A stretch of 64,000 nt of DNA from Butyrivibrio sp. INlla14. Its GTDB lineage: Bacteria; Bacillota; Clostridia; Lachnospirales; Lachnospiraceae. The notes below the pieces were generated by a model, which was given only the letters and a program-made list of their open reading frames with translations, did not search any database and was not told the origin of the DNA. Below are positions 43,726-52,872 of the stretch, in pieces. The stretch covers positions 1 through 64,000 of the forward strand of contig NZ_FMVS01000003.1 in NCBI RefSeq assembly GCF_900102515.1, read 5' to 3'. The position numbers and the translations under genes were made by a program. Position 1 is the first letter of the stretch. The number at the start of each line of letters is the position of its first letter.

Positions 43726-43771
43726 ACAAGGTACAGGAAATGAGCCTTATAACTCACTTCTTGTACCTTGT
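43726..43771 (+). terminator. Long hairpin terminator after remnant ORF
   Basis: ACAAGGTACAGGAAATGAG pairs with CTCACTTCTTGTACCTTGT around a short loop; TTATCATTTT follows. Confidence 0.8.
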
Positions 43772-43794
43772 TATCATTTTCCAGTTCGGTGGGA

Positions 43795-43824
43795 AGCCGA
43801 TGTGAGTGCATGATCACATCGGCT
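43795..43824. terminator. 11-bp perfect hairpin
   Basis: AGCCGATGTGA (43795-43805) pairs with TCACATCGGCT (43814-43824), followed by TTGTTAG. It resembles a terminator with a weak T-tract. Confidence 0.5.
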
Positions 43825-43888
43825 TTGTTAGTGAGCCATTGGCCGACAACTGAATTGTAACTTTACTTCTGTTGAAAAATACGAAAAA

Positions 43889-44011
43889 ATGGATTATTCT
43901 GAAATCGAAAAAGAAATGGATAAAATAAATAACGGTGATGCAGAACCTTTAAGCGACGCTGCTTCATACAAAAAGCATCGGGTGCTTTTGTTAGAACAAG
44001 AAGTATTATAA
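43889..44011 (+). pseudogene. Short ORF, probable gene remnant (40 residues)
   Basis: A frame of 40 codons from ATG 43889, charged and helical (MDYSEIEKEMDKINNGD, then ASYKKHRVLLLEQEVL). The frame stays open back to about 43829 without a ribosome site. A further 21-codon frame starts at ATG 44011 overlapping its stop (TAATG). Both look like pieces of a decayed gene in the debris beside the IS element. There is no recognised family, and nothing else coding is seen between 43690 and 44134. Confidence 0.3.
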
Positions 44012-44134
44012 TGAGAGTTGAAACAAGACACGACCACGGAGAACGAGGCGATTATTACAATTGGCAAATAATATGATTGTAGAGTCGGACTATTTGATTC
44101 TGCCATAATTTATTGTATTAGGTAAGGGAATTTT

Positions 44135-45916
44135 ATGGATAAAACAAATCCTTTCGGCTATAACTTTAAGATGACAGCCAAGCTACTGTTCAGGCTCCTT
44201 CCTGTGCAGATACTTCTAAGCTCTATTATTACAATAAACGGAATTGTAACCGGCGTTTTTGCTACTAACTATGTTGGCGAAGCAGCTATGGGCGCCGTGG
44301 GATTATATAACCCTATAAACTTCCTTGTGAGCAGCATAAGTAACTTGCTCATGATTGGAGCAGTGGTGATATGTGGAAAATACATGGGTAAGAACCAGGT
44401 TGATCAGATGCAGAATGTCTTTACATTGGATATAATTCTGTGCACCATCATATCTGCTGTGATTGTTGTAGGTTTGCTTATTTTGGGAATATTTGATTTG
44501 ACAACCGCCATGTCTCCTGACCAGGCCACAAGGATTGTATTTAACAGATTCTTGCTTGGGCAGGCTATTGGTGTTTTCCCTCTGTTTATAGGCAATCAGC
44601 TGGCGGCATTTCTTTCACTTGAAAACAAAGCTATGAGGACTACCGTGGCCAGTATCATATACATAATTGCCAATCTTTTATTTAACTATATCTTTGTGCA
44701 AGTAATGCATCTTGAAGCTCTTGGACTTGCTATGGCATCGTCTCTTGGAATGTGGGTATTTATGCTGGTCCAGGCTCAGTACTTCTTTTCAGCCAAGGCA
44801 TCTATCAGGCTTAAGTTTAAGGGACTTAAATGGGAAGATGCAAAGGAAATGGTGAAAAAAGGAAGCCTTGGTGCTATAGGTAACGGTTATCAGACTATTC
44901 GTGGCTTTATCGTAAACGGACTTATCATTTCTTACGTGGGCAGTGCAGGTATTTCTGCGTTTGCAGCTTCAAATGCCATAATGGCTTTTTTCTGGGCAAT
45001 CCCCGCGGGGATGTTAAATGTCTCAAGGATGCTCATGAGTGTCAGCGTCGGTGAAGAGGACAGGACAACTCTTGCCAATGTCATGAGGACAGCCCTGTTC
45101 AGGTTTATTCCGCTGCAATGCGCAATTGCTGCATTTATCATCTTTATGGCAAAACCTTTTACCATGGTTTTTTTTCAAAATCCTGCCGAGCCGGTATTTG
45201 ATATGACCATGTGTGGATACAGGATACTGCCTATTTGCATGCCGTTTTCTGTATGGCTCATGCACTTTAGCTGTTACGCTCTTGCCTCGGGCAAGCAGTT
45301 TATGGTCCACCTGTATGCAATCCTGGACGGATTTGTCTTTGTATGTATCTTCACGGCTTTTTTGATACCATCCTATGGCATGAATGCAGTTTATTATGCA
45401 AATGTATTAAACGGTATATTTTGCATGTTAATTGTTATTATTTACGCAATCATCAAGAATAAAAAGATTCCGGGAAATATAGACGAACTCATGGTAATAC
45501 CTGGTAATTTTGGAGTGGATGACAATCACAGGATAGAACTTAATGTCCACAGGATGGAAGATGTGACAGAAATCTCAGAGGTTGTTCAGAGATTCTGTAC
45601 AGTCAAGGGCATAGACAAGAGAAGGGCTTATTTTGCCAGCCTCTCTCTCGAGGAGATGGCAGGTAACGTTGTTAGCCATGGGTTTACCATGGATAGTAAG
45701 CCTCATAATCTTACTGCCAGGGCAATAGTAAAGGATGAGGATATTATCCTGTCTATCAAGGATGACTGTCAGCCATTTGACCCTGTCCAGAGGCAGAGAA
45801 TTGCTGATCCTGAAGATAAGACCAAAAATATTGGACTTCGCATGGTCTATAGGATTGCCAAGGATTTTACCTATCAGAATGTCCTTGGGCTCAATGTTCT
45901 AACCATAAAGTTGTAA
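44135..45916 (+). CDS. MATE-family transporter fused to HATPase (RsbW-like) domain
   Basis: A 593-residue fusion. Residues ~15-450 form a twelve-helix MATE (multidrug and toxic compound extrusion) transporter, with NYVGEAAMGAVGLYNP and MKKGSLGAIGNGYQTIRGF-type loops. The C-terminal ~130 residues are a GHKL ATPase of the RsbW/SpoIIAB kind: N box SLEEMAGNVVSHG, G1-like IKDDCQPFDP and G2-like NIGLRMVYRIAKDFTY. The fusion suggests transport coupled to, or gated by, a nucleotide-binding signalling domain. It is followed 29 nt later by a glycosyltransferase gene, possibly in one operon. The signalling partner is unknown. Confidence 0.88.
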   Translation: MDKTNPFGYNFKMTAKLLFRLLPVQILLSSIITINGIVTGVFATNYVGEAAMGAVGLYNPINFLVSSISNLLMIGAVVICGKYMGKNQVDQMQNVFTLDIILCTIISAVIVVGLLILGIFDLTTAMSPDQATRIVFNRFLLGQAIGVFPLFIGNQLAAFLSLENKAMRTTVASIIYIIANLLFNYIFVQVMHLEALGLAMASSLGMWVFMLVQAQYFFSAKASIRLKFKGLKWEDAKEMVKKGSLGAIGNGYQTIRGFIVNGLIISYVGSAGISAFAASNAIMAFFWAIPAGMLNVSRMLMSVSVGEEDRTTLANVMRTALFRFIPLQCAIAAFIIFMAKPFTMVFFQNPAEPVFDMTMCGYRILPICMPFSVWLMHFSCYALASGKQFMVHLYAILDGFVFVCIFTAFLIPSYGMNAVYYANVLNGIFCMLIVIIYAIIKNKKIPGNIDELMVIPGNFGVDDNHRIELNVHRMEDVTEISEVVQRFCTVKGIDKRRAYFASLSLEEMAGNVVSHGFTMDSKPHNLTARAIVKDEDIILSIKDDCQPFDPVQRQRIADPEDKTKNIGLRMVYRIAKDFTYQNVLGLNVLTIKL

Positions 45917-45945
45917 AAGAAGGATATGACTTTTAAGAGGAGCAT

Positions 45946-47499
45946 ATGTTTGAAAAACTTGAAAGCCTGTTAACAAAAGGTAATTATAAAGAAGCACTCT
46001 ATGAGTTTCGAAACCAATACTATCATGCTGGTGAGTTGGACAATGAAAGCGCTGCAAAACTTTGCATTTTGGAGGCTTCTTTATGGGAAGGCCTAAGGGA
46101 TGCTACAGCAGAATTTGGAGCAATATCCAGGGGCATGAAATATGCCCCGACAAACTATGAGCTATTTTACATGCTTGGTCTTTATTATCGCAATTTAAAT
46201 GTTAATAAGGCATATCTTTGTATGGAAATGGCTTATTTTTATTGTGACAATGAGGATAAATCTTTAATTGAAGAAACTTTTAATGAGCTTAAGAATTCTC
46301 CGGGAATGAGGGTAAGAAACGTCAGCATTCAGATTCTTTCTTATAACGACCTTGAAATATTAAAGTCTTGCATTGAAGCTATAGAGAGTTGCCTCCCTGA
46401 TAATTCTTTTGAAGTTGTGGTAGTGGATAATGCATCAACTCAGAGCGGTGTAAGAGAATATCTTAAAGGAAAAAGAGATAGCGCATCTTACAGATTTAAG
46501 CTGATTGAAAGTGATGAAAATCTGGGATTTCCGAAAGGTAGTAATCTTGGATATAAATACTGTGCCCCTGCTAATGATGTATTATTTTTAAATAACGATG
46601 CAGTTCTTACACCAAACGCCCTGTTCTATCTGAGGATGGGACTATATGAGGATAGGAATGTAGGGGCATGCAGTGCTATGTCCAACAGTGCTTCTCGTCA
46701 GGAAATTGATCCTTCTTTATTTGAAAAATATGTCGGAGAAGAGCTTTTGCCGGGATGGCACAAGAAGCTGGGCTTTAAGAGGAGTCTTGACATATTTAAT
46801 AGGTATGCTTTAGATAACAGCTTTCCGGACTTTAAGTCCTGTATAAGGCGATTCAGGTTAACGGGGTTTGCACTTCTTGTTTTAAATGATGCTTTAAAAG
46901 AGGTAGCTCCTGATGGGGATGTCTTTGATGAACAGTATTCCCCAGGGTATTTTGAAGATGATGACCTTGGAATAAGATTGGCTGCTCTTGGCTATAGACA
47001 ATATGTCTGCTCGAATAGTTTTATATATCACGATGGCGGTGAAGGTTTTGAAGGTCACAGTGATTGTTTTGAAATCAATAGAGAGAGATTCAAGAATAAA
47101 TGGGGCTTTGATGCGTGGAAATATAGCCTTGAATGGGACGAGGCAGTAGCAGCAGTAATAGCTTATGCAAAAGATGCAAAGCGTCCATTGAGGATTCTTG
47201 ATTTTTCCTGCGGCCTTGGTGCTAATGCATCTTTTATTAAACATGCACTACCTGAATCTTATGTATGCGGAGTCTGCGTCAACTCTTTTGCCGCTCGAAT
47301 CGCGTGCACTGTAGCTGATGAGACGGCCTGGGGAGACCTCGATACCTGCACTCTTCCCTGGGCAGAGCATTCCTTTGATGTAGTGATCCATGAGAAAGAA
47401 TCAGTCCGCCGTGCGCGGGCTTCTCAATATTTAATTTGTAATGGTATTATCATTGATGAAGACTTTTTAATGAACTATTGTTCAAAAAATAATAGTTGA
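45946..47499 (+). CDS. TPR-like + GT2 glycosyltransferase with C-terminal methyltransferase-like tail
   Basis: A 517-residue cytosolic protein. The N-terminal ~120 residues look like helical repeats (TPR-like). A GT-A family 2 domain follows, with VSIQILSYNDLEILKSCI, FEVVVVDNAS, the DxD-like LFLNNDAVLTP and FDEQYSPGYFEDDDLGIRL (catalytic-base region), as in rhamnosyl-type transferases. The last ~130 residues begin like a class I methyltransferase (ILDFSCGLGANASFIK) but lack the later conserved motifs, so this part may be inactive. It probably glycosylates a surface polymer or flagellin; the acceptor is unknown. Confidence 0.82.
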   Translation: MFEKLESLLTKGNYKEALYEFRNQYYHAGELDNESAAKLCILEASLWEGLRDATAEFGAISRGMKYAPTNYELFYMLGLYYRNLNVNKAYLCMEMAYFYCDNEDKSLIEETFNELKNSPGMRVRNVSIQILSYNDLEILKSCIEAIESCLPDNSFEVVVVDNASTQSGVREYLKGKRDSASYRFKLIESDENLGFPKGSNLGYKYCAPANDVLFLNNDAVLTPNALFYLRMGLYEDRNVGACSAMSNSASRQEIDPSLFEKYVGEELLPGWHKKLGFKRSLDIFNRYALDNSFPDFKSCIRRFRLTGFALLVLNDALKEVAPDGDVFDEQYSPGYFEDDDLGIRLAALGYRQYVCSNSFIYHDGGEGFEGHSDCFEINRERFKNKWGFDAWKYSLEWDEAVAAVIAYAKDAKRPLRILDFSCGLGANASFIKHALPESYVCGVCVNSFAARIACTVADETAWGDLDTCTLPWAEHSFDVVIHEKESVRRARASQYLICNGIIIDEDFLMNYCSKNNS

Positions 47500-47508
47500 T
47501 ATTGGTTA

Positions 47509-48141
47509 CTAACATTGGTTTACCGGTGGTTTCCAGGGTTTAGGACAGAGAAGTGTAGTTCTGCCTATATCCGGAAGAACATCATATATAGAACATCCCA
47601 TACGCTCTTCAAAATCTTCTTTTATTTTGAAGGCAATCTCCCAGCCTTTTATGTAGCCTTCCATAATTCCGTATCGTCTTGTAACATCAACAAATCTTTT
47701 TTCAAGAATTACAAAACCATAATCTGCAGCAAGAGAATCACAGAGCTGGATCAGCTTGTCATAATCATTCGGCTCACCACAATTTATTATGTAATCTTTG
47801 ATAGCCTTCTCATGTCCTGTTTCGGGCTCGTAGCTAAACTCATTCTGCATGCGAAGATAGGAATGTGTCATGCAAATTCTGGCTGGCTCATCCCATCCTT
47901 TTTCCATGCAGTATTTGTATCCCTCATATACATGCCTTGGAATATTTACTATACCTACTCGTCTGCCTATATCATGAAGGAGTCCAAGTATATAGGCTTT
48001 CTCTGAATCCATATCATGAATCTTTTCAGCAATGTTACGAGCTGCTATGCCAACATTCTTTGAGTGATCCACCCATGGTCCGGGATTTAGTTTTCTTGCT
48101 ATTTCTAACTCTTCCAAAGCTTCTTTGACACTTGGAAACAT
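47509..48141 (-). CDS. HD-domain phosphohydrolase
   Basis: A 210-residue cytosolic protein with an HD domain: the first His in WVDHSKNVGIAARNIA, the HD pair in GLLHDIGRRVGI, and MTHSYLRMQ and later Asp in QLCDSLAADYG. Members cleave phosphate esters of nucleotides or phospho-signals. The ATG has GGAGG 9 nt upstream. It is a single gene, convergent with the glycosyltransferase. The substrate is unknown. Confidence 0.85.
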   Translation of the reverse strand: MFPSVKEALEELEIARKLNPGPWVDHSKNVGIAARNIAEKIHDMDSEKAYILGLLHDIGRRVGIVNIPRHVYEGYKYCMEKGWDEPARICMTHSYLRMQNEFSYEPETGHEKAIKDYIINCGEPNDYDKLIQLCDSLAADYGFVILEKRFVDVTRRYGIMEGYIKGWEIAFKIKEDFEERMGCSIYDVLPDIGRTTLLCPKPWKPPVNQC

Positions 48142-48277
48142 CTGTTATACCTCCAATCTTATCTTGACTATATTCAGGCGCGCACTGAACTTATCATGCT
48201 ATAATCAGATTATAAAAGGTGACGTTACGTAATCTTCAAGCATTTTTTAACTATAATGCCTAAATGGAGAAAACTTT

Positions 48278-49498
48278 ATGAATAAAAAAGGCTACTATTC
48301 ATCCGGACAATTTGCTAAAATGGCTCATGTATCGGTAAGAACTATAAGATTTTATGACCAGAAGGGTCTGCTTGTGCCATCTTATATAACCGAATCAGGT
48401 GCGAGATTTTACACAGATTACGATTTTGCTATTCTACAGCAGATATTGCTTTTAAAGTACCTGGGATTTTCTCTGGATGAGATAAAAGAAATACCAAATG
48501 GTCAGACTGATAATCATTTCATTCTAAATGCCCTAAAGATGCAGAAAAAGCTGCTTTCAGAGCGAATTGATGAAATGAAAAATGTTGAGGCAGGTGTAAA
48601 TGCCACCATTAAAGCTATAGAAAGCTCTGCCACTCCCGATTGGAAGCAGATGCTTGATCTGATTCACATGACTTCAATGGAGAACAACCTGAAGAGTCAA
48701 TATCAAAATGCCAACAACATCTCTGCCAGGATAGATCTTCATAACAAATATTCAACAAATAAACAAAGATGGTTTAATTGGGTATTACAGGAATGTGAAA
48801 TCTCTTCCGGGATGGATATTCTTGAGCTTGGTTGCGGTAATGGAGCATTATGGGCAGAGAATATAAGCGAATTGTCCAAGCGCAATTATACAGATATACA
48901 AATAACTCTTTCAGATATCTCTGCCGGGATACTGCATGATGCAAGACAGAATATAGAAAGCGCGGTATCAGCATATTCAAACGAACTACGGGATTTCTCT
49001 TTTTCTTACAAAGCATTTGATCTTAATAATATACCATATGAAGATAATTCCTTTGATCTAGTAATTGCGGGTCACGTCCTTTTTTATTGTGAGGATGTCC
49101 AACTTGCCTGTAAAGAAATAAGCAGAGTGCTAAAGCCTGGCGGAAGATTTGTCTGCAGCACATATAGTAGTAACCACATGAAAGAGATCAGAGAGCTGGT
49201 AAAAGAATTTGATGATAGAATCGTGCTTTCCAGCAATGACTTGTATAAAATATTTGGCTTGGAAAATGGTGCTAACATCCTGCGGAGCGTATTTGAAAAA
49301 GTGGAGCTGAAGAAATACCAGGATGAAATAGTCATTACTGACGCCGGCCCGTTAATAGATTATATCTTTTCATGCCACGGCAATCAGAACCACTATCTTC
49401 TGAATAGATATGCAGAATTTAAGAATTATATCATTAAAAAGGCAAGTCACGAATTCCACATCACCAAGGATGCCGGGCTTTTTATTTCAGACAATTAA
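48278..49498 (+). CDS. MerR-family regulator fused to SAM methyltransferase
   Basis: A 406-residue fusion. Residues 1-75 are a MerR HTH (SGQFAKMAHVSVRTIRFYDQ and YTDYDFAILQQILLLKYLGF), followed by the dimer helix. Residues ~170-300 are a class I methyltransferase with GMDILELGCGNGALWAENI and the motif IV-like FDLVIAGHVLFYCEDV, then LKPGGRFVCST. The fusion suggests a ligand-responsive or self-acting regulator that may methylate a small molecule or toxin. It is followed immediately by the terminator of the convergent tRNA-Gly. The inducer is unknown. Confidence 0.88.
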   Translation: MNKKGYYSSGQFAKMAHVSVRTIRFYDQKGLLVPSYITESGARFYTDYDFAILQQILLLKYLGFSLDEIKEIPNGQTDNHFILNALKMQKKLLSERIDEMKNVEAGVNATIKAIESSATPDWKQMLDLIHMTSMENNLKSQYQNANNISARIDLHNKYSTNKQRWFNWVLQECEISSGMDILELGCGNGALWAENISELSKRNYTDIQITLSDISAGILHDARQNIESAVSAYSNELRDFSFSYKAFDLNNIPYEDNSFDLVIAGHVLFYCEDVQLACKEISRVLKPGGRFVCSTYSSNHMKEIRELVKEFDDRIVLSSNDLYKIFGLENGANILRSVFEKVELKKYQDEIVITDAGPLIDYIFSCHGNQNHYLLNRYAEFKNYIIKKASHEFHITKDAGLFISDN

Positions 49499-49522
49499 AA
49501 AAGGACATCCTCTTGGATGTCC
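49497..49522 (-). terminator. Terminator of second tRNA-Gly, overlapping methyltransferase gene end
   Basis: A 9-bp perfect stem AGGACATCC/GGATGTCCT, with T run TTTTTT on the minus strand side. Similar to the terminator after the first tRNA-Gly. Confidence 0.85.
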
Positions 49523-49531
49523 TCACTTTAG

Positions 49532-49604
49532 AGCGATAGACGGGGCTCGAACCCGCGGTCTCCACCTTGGCAAGGTGGCGCTTTACCAACTAAGCTACTA
49601 TCGC
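49532..49604 (-). tRNA. tRNA-Gly (GCC), second copy
   Basis: A 73-nt cloverleaf identical base for base to the copy at 23749-23821, in the opposite orientation. Anticodon GCC lies in loop TTGCCAA. No CCA is encoded. Confidence 0.97.
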
Positions 49605-49639
49605 ATATATGTAAAGTCGCTTTCGCGACAGCAAAATAA

Positions 49640-49668
49640 AATATACACTAGTGGTTTTAGTTTGTCAA
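49640..49668 (-). promoter_or_regulatory. Sigma-A promoter of second tRNA-Gly
   Basis: On the minus strand TTGACA (49663-49668), 17 nt, TATATT (49640-49645); the spacer ends in CTAGTG like that of the other tRNA-Gly promoter. Confidence 0.8.
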
Positions 49669-49818
49669 CAACATTTTTGAAATATTTTTTAAAATTGTTA
49701 TGTTTTTATAACTTTGCGTACAAATATATTCTTTATTGAAATAACAAGTGTTAAAATTATTCTGAAGGATTGTAACTTTAAATGCATGCAGTAGAGTGAT
49801 TCTATATGGTATAAAGTT

Positions 49819-51321
49819 ATGACAAGTATCTATAATAATTCATATGAAACATTTCTTGTTAATAACCGGATCAGGATCAACAAGTATCTTAATCTGGCTC
49901 TTTGGCTTTGTGCATTGACGGGGCCAGCTATCGCTATTGGCATTTTTTTCCATGCCTTTAAGGATGTTACCTATTCTACCTGTGCAACACTTTCTGCTCT
50001 CACTATTCTCGTGGCTCTTATTCACTGGATCCTAATCAATCGCCTCCCAGAATCAGTAATTGGTAGTGTATATGTCTTTTTGGTCCTGGATATACTTTTG
50101 GTATATATGGCCTACTCTCACATCCAGATCAGGCTTACCTGGTTTCTTGTACCACTTCTAAGCCTTGCCTACTGCAACTATGGTATTTTCTTTACATCTC
50201 TTTTTATTACTTACGTTACTATGTGCCTTTCTTTATACTATACAGCTCCCTTCTATGCTGGACAGCGAGCCGATATATCTTCGTTTAATTACTATTTTGC
50301 CAATGTTCTTTCCGGAAGCTCAATAGAAATGACAGTTATGGCTATTGCAGGTGTTGGTATCTTAAAGACTATGCAGAGGCATCTTAAAGAGCTGCTTGGA
50401 ACCTATAGTGATATCAAGAATCAGGAAACCATGGTCCATGATTCTGTAAACACCTTAAAATCCATGGCGGGTATCTATGATAATGTTAATCTGCTGATCT
50501 TTACAAATATGACTGAGGTTGCACTTCGTGGCGCAGATTCTGCAGACAGCACCCATAATATCGAGGGTTGCGACCATACTTATATGGTCAATGAAATGAA
50601 GAAAAACATAAGCCCTGATCAATTAGACTCTTTCATGGAATTTACTGATCTTAGGACACTTAGAAATCGTCTCCAAGGTAAAAAATCCATCTATGCAGAA
50701 TTTATTAACGTTGTCACTGGTTGGTTCCGTGCCCAGTACATCACTGTAGAGACGAGCGAAGATGGCATCCCTCAGATGGTTGTTTTTACAGTTCAGGACA
50801 TAGAAAAAGATAAACGCAAGGAAAGTAATCTGATCAAAATGGCTCACACAGATGAGCTTACAAAGCTCTACAACCGCAGAAGATACGACGAAGAAATCTG
50901 CATATATAGAGAAAACGGCCTTGATCAAGGCTTTTCACTATTGTCTGCAGACGTAAATGGGCTTAAAATTACCAATGATACAAAAGGTCACGCAGCTGGT
51001 GACGAGCTCATAAAGGGCGCCGCAGACTGCCTTCATTCTGCTGTTGCTCCTTATGGCCAGGTATATCGTACTGGTGGAGATGAGTTTATGGCTATTCTCC
51101 ATATAGATGACTATACGGAACTTATCAGTGAAATAGAAGCCCGTGCTAAAATATGGCGCGGAAACTATTCAAACACTCTTTCTATTTCACTTGGATGTGT
51201 AAGTCACAGTGAATTTCCTGATCATACTGTCGATGAGCTGGAGCACGTGGCCGACAACCGCATGTATGAAGCCAAGGAGCAGCACTACAAGAAAGCGGGA
51301 ATTGACAGAAGAAAGAAATAG
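49819..51321 (+). CDS. Membrane-bound GGDEF diguanylate cyclase
   Basis: A 500-residue protein with about six N-terminal membrane spans (residues 25-200), a linker region of about 130 residues that may be a PAS-like fold, and a GGDEF domain (about 335-495). This has the lead sequence MAHTDELTKLYNRRRY, the metal-site SADVNGLKITNDTKGH and the active-site motif RTGGDEFMAIL, followed by SISLGCV. Makes cyclic di-GMP. The ribosome binding site upstream of the ATG is weak. It is the first of a row of three genes; the next starts within about 10 nt, so co-transcription is likely. Confidence 0.92.
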   Translation: MTSIYNNSYETFLVNNRIRINKYLNLALWLCALTGPAIAIGIFFHAFKDVTYSTCATLSALTILVALIHWILINRLPESVIGSVYVFLVLDILLVYMAYSHIQIRLTWFLVPLLSLAYCNYGIFFTSLFITYVTMCLSLYYTAPFYAGQRADISSFNYYFANVLSGSSIEMTVMAIAGVGILKTMQRHLKELLGTYSDIKNQETMVHDSVNTLKSMAGIYDNVNLLIFTNMTEVALRGADSADSTHNIEGCDHTYMVNEMKKNISPDQLDSFMEFTDLRTLRNRLQGKKSIYAEFINVVTGWFRAQYITVETSEDGIPQMVVFTVQDIEKDKRKESNLIKMAHTDELTKLYNRRRYDEEICIYRENGLDQGFSLLSADVNGLKITNDTKGHAAGDELIKGAADCLHSAVAPYGQVYRTGGDEFMAILHIDDYTELISEIEARAKIWRGNYSNTLSISLGCVSHSEFPDHTVDELEHVADNRMYEAKEQHYKKAGIDRRKK

Positions 51322-51330
51322 GACTTGTTC

Positions 51331-52872
51331 ATGGGAAATTACGGGGAGAAAGAGAGACAGGCTTTAGGGGGTATATTTTGCCTTATCTCTATTATATGTT
51401 TTGCCTATATATGTAAATTTGCAATGGGAAATGACATCTGGTACGACGAGGTCTTTTCCCTTGCTTTTGTAAAAAAAAGCTATGGTGAGATCATAGCTAT
51501 GACTTCAAGGGACGTTCATCCGCCCCTTTATTATTTTTATCTAAAAGTAATAACTTCAATAATCTGTGCCTTTGCCGGCACTGATAAGCTTATCATCGCA
51601 TCCAAAATTGCATCGCTCCTTCCCTGGATTTTCATTTTTATCCTGTCAGTAACCTATATAAGGCGCAGGTTTGGCCTAATGACTAGCGGCCTTTTCATGA
51701 TGCTTATCACTATGATGCCTCAGATTCCCACCTACTATGTCGAGATCAGAATGTATTCGCTTGCTCTTTTCCTCATCACCTCGGAGATCATGCTTACTCA
51801 TAATATTCTCAGCGGTGATGACAAAAGAAAAAACGTGACCTGGATATTATTTTTCATGGTTGGTATTCTTACGGCCTACACTCAATATTATGCGTGCATA
51901 GCTGTAATTGGTTGCTATGGAGCTCTCTTTATAGGAATTCTTCTAGGTAAACTCAATGATAAGAAATCTCTTTGGGTGCGTTTTTCTGCCAGTGTACTAG
52001 CCTCTATCCTGCTATATCTGCCCTGGCTACCACACCTGAAAAATCAGATGGATTCTATTTCCGGCAAGTACTGGATACAGCCTCTGACTCTTAGAAGTAT
52101 CCTGGGCTGCGCCAAGTTCGTACTTCTTCCTGTGGTTTATATGGGCAATCTGCCTGTAATTTCGGCAGGTCTTTTAATAATAGCGCTTCTGGTACTTACT
52201 ATCCTCTTTATAAAAAGAGCTACAAAAAGCGATATATCTTTTGCCCTCTGCTGCCTTATGCCTGCAATTATCGTAGTTATCAGCGGATTTATTCTGTCAG
52301 CCCTTGGAACTCCTATATTTGTGTACAGATACCTGATTCCTGCTCTTGGCGGATTGTGGATTTTTGTGGCCTACATGTCTGAAAAGGCTGTAAATAAGCC
52401 TCTTTTAGTACTTCTATTTATACCAATGCTTATGGTATGTGGCCTAAATATGAAAGGCCTTGGAGACGAGGAAGGCAATAAGCTTGCTCAGATGCAGCTT
52501 GCATCACCTGCCCTTAGCGAAATTCCAGAAGGATCGATCATTATCACAAACTTTGACCACGTGTGCGCTGTCACTTCCTTTTACAGGCCAGATTGTCAGG
52601 TATATATGTATGAAGCAGAAATTGACCCACTTTTAAAGGATATGATGGGAAATATCACGGATAATATCGATGAGTCCAAGGTAAAGTCACTGGTAAAAGA
52701 TGAAAATGCCCCAGACTCACAGAACGTATACTTCTTTGGAAGCTTTAACTCAAGAGAGGAAATTGTTGATAACTGGGCAAAAGAGGGCATAACCAGCCCG
52801 CTTTCAGGTAGTTTCCTTATAGAGAGATATTGGATAAATATTTACAGATTAGAAGGATTGGATAATGAATAA
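51331..52872 (+). CDS. Polytopic membrane glycosyltransferase (GT39/ArnT-like)
   Basis: A 513-residue membrane protein with about 11 spans, of the GT-C dolichyl/undecaprenyl-phosphate sugar transferase class. The first extracytoplasmic loop carries the acidic motif WYDEVFSLAF, and RDVHPPLYYFYLK follows, typical of GT39/ArnT-like enzymes. Transfers a lipid-linked sugar to an unknown acceptor. The ATG at 51331 is preferred to a TTG at 51325. The next gene starts 8 nt before this stop, and the two products are related, suggesting a duplicated tandem pair. Confidence 0.82.
   Translation: MGNYGEKERQALGGIFCLISIICFAYICKFAMGNDIWYDEVFSLAFVKKSYGEIIAMTSRDVHPPLYYFYLKVITSIICAFAGTDKLIIASKIASLLPWIFIFILSVTYIRRRFGLMTSGLFMMLITMMPQIPTYYVEIRMYSLALFLITSEIMLTHNILSGDDKRKNVTWILFFMVGILTAYTQYYACIAVIGCYGALFIGILLGKLNDKKSLWVRFSASVLASILLYLPWLPHLKNQMDSISGKYWIQPLTLRSILGCAKFVLLPVVYMGNLPVISAGLLIIALLVLTILFIKRATKSDISFALCCLMPAIIVVISGFILSALGTPIFVYRYLIPALGGLWIFVAYMSEKAVNKPLLVLLFIPMLMVCGLNMKGLGDEEGNKLAQMQLASPALSEIPEGSIIITNFDHVCAVTSFYRPDCQVYMYEAEIDPLLKDMMGNITDNIDESKVKSLVKDENAPDSQNVYFFGSFNSREEIVDNWAKEGITSPLSGSFLIERYWINIYRLEGLDNE

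Noticed and set aside
36400-44100. Prophage or integrative element
   Set aside because: Apart from the IS605-type element there are no integrase, capsid, replication or conjugation genes in this variable zone.
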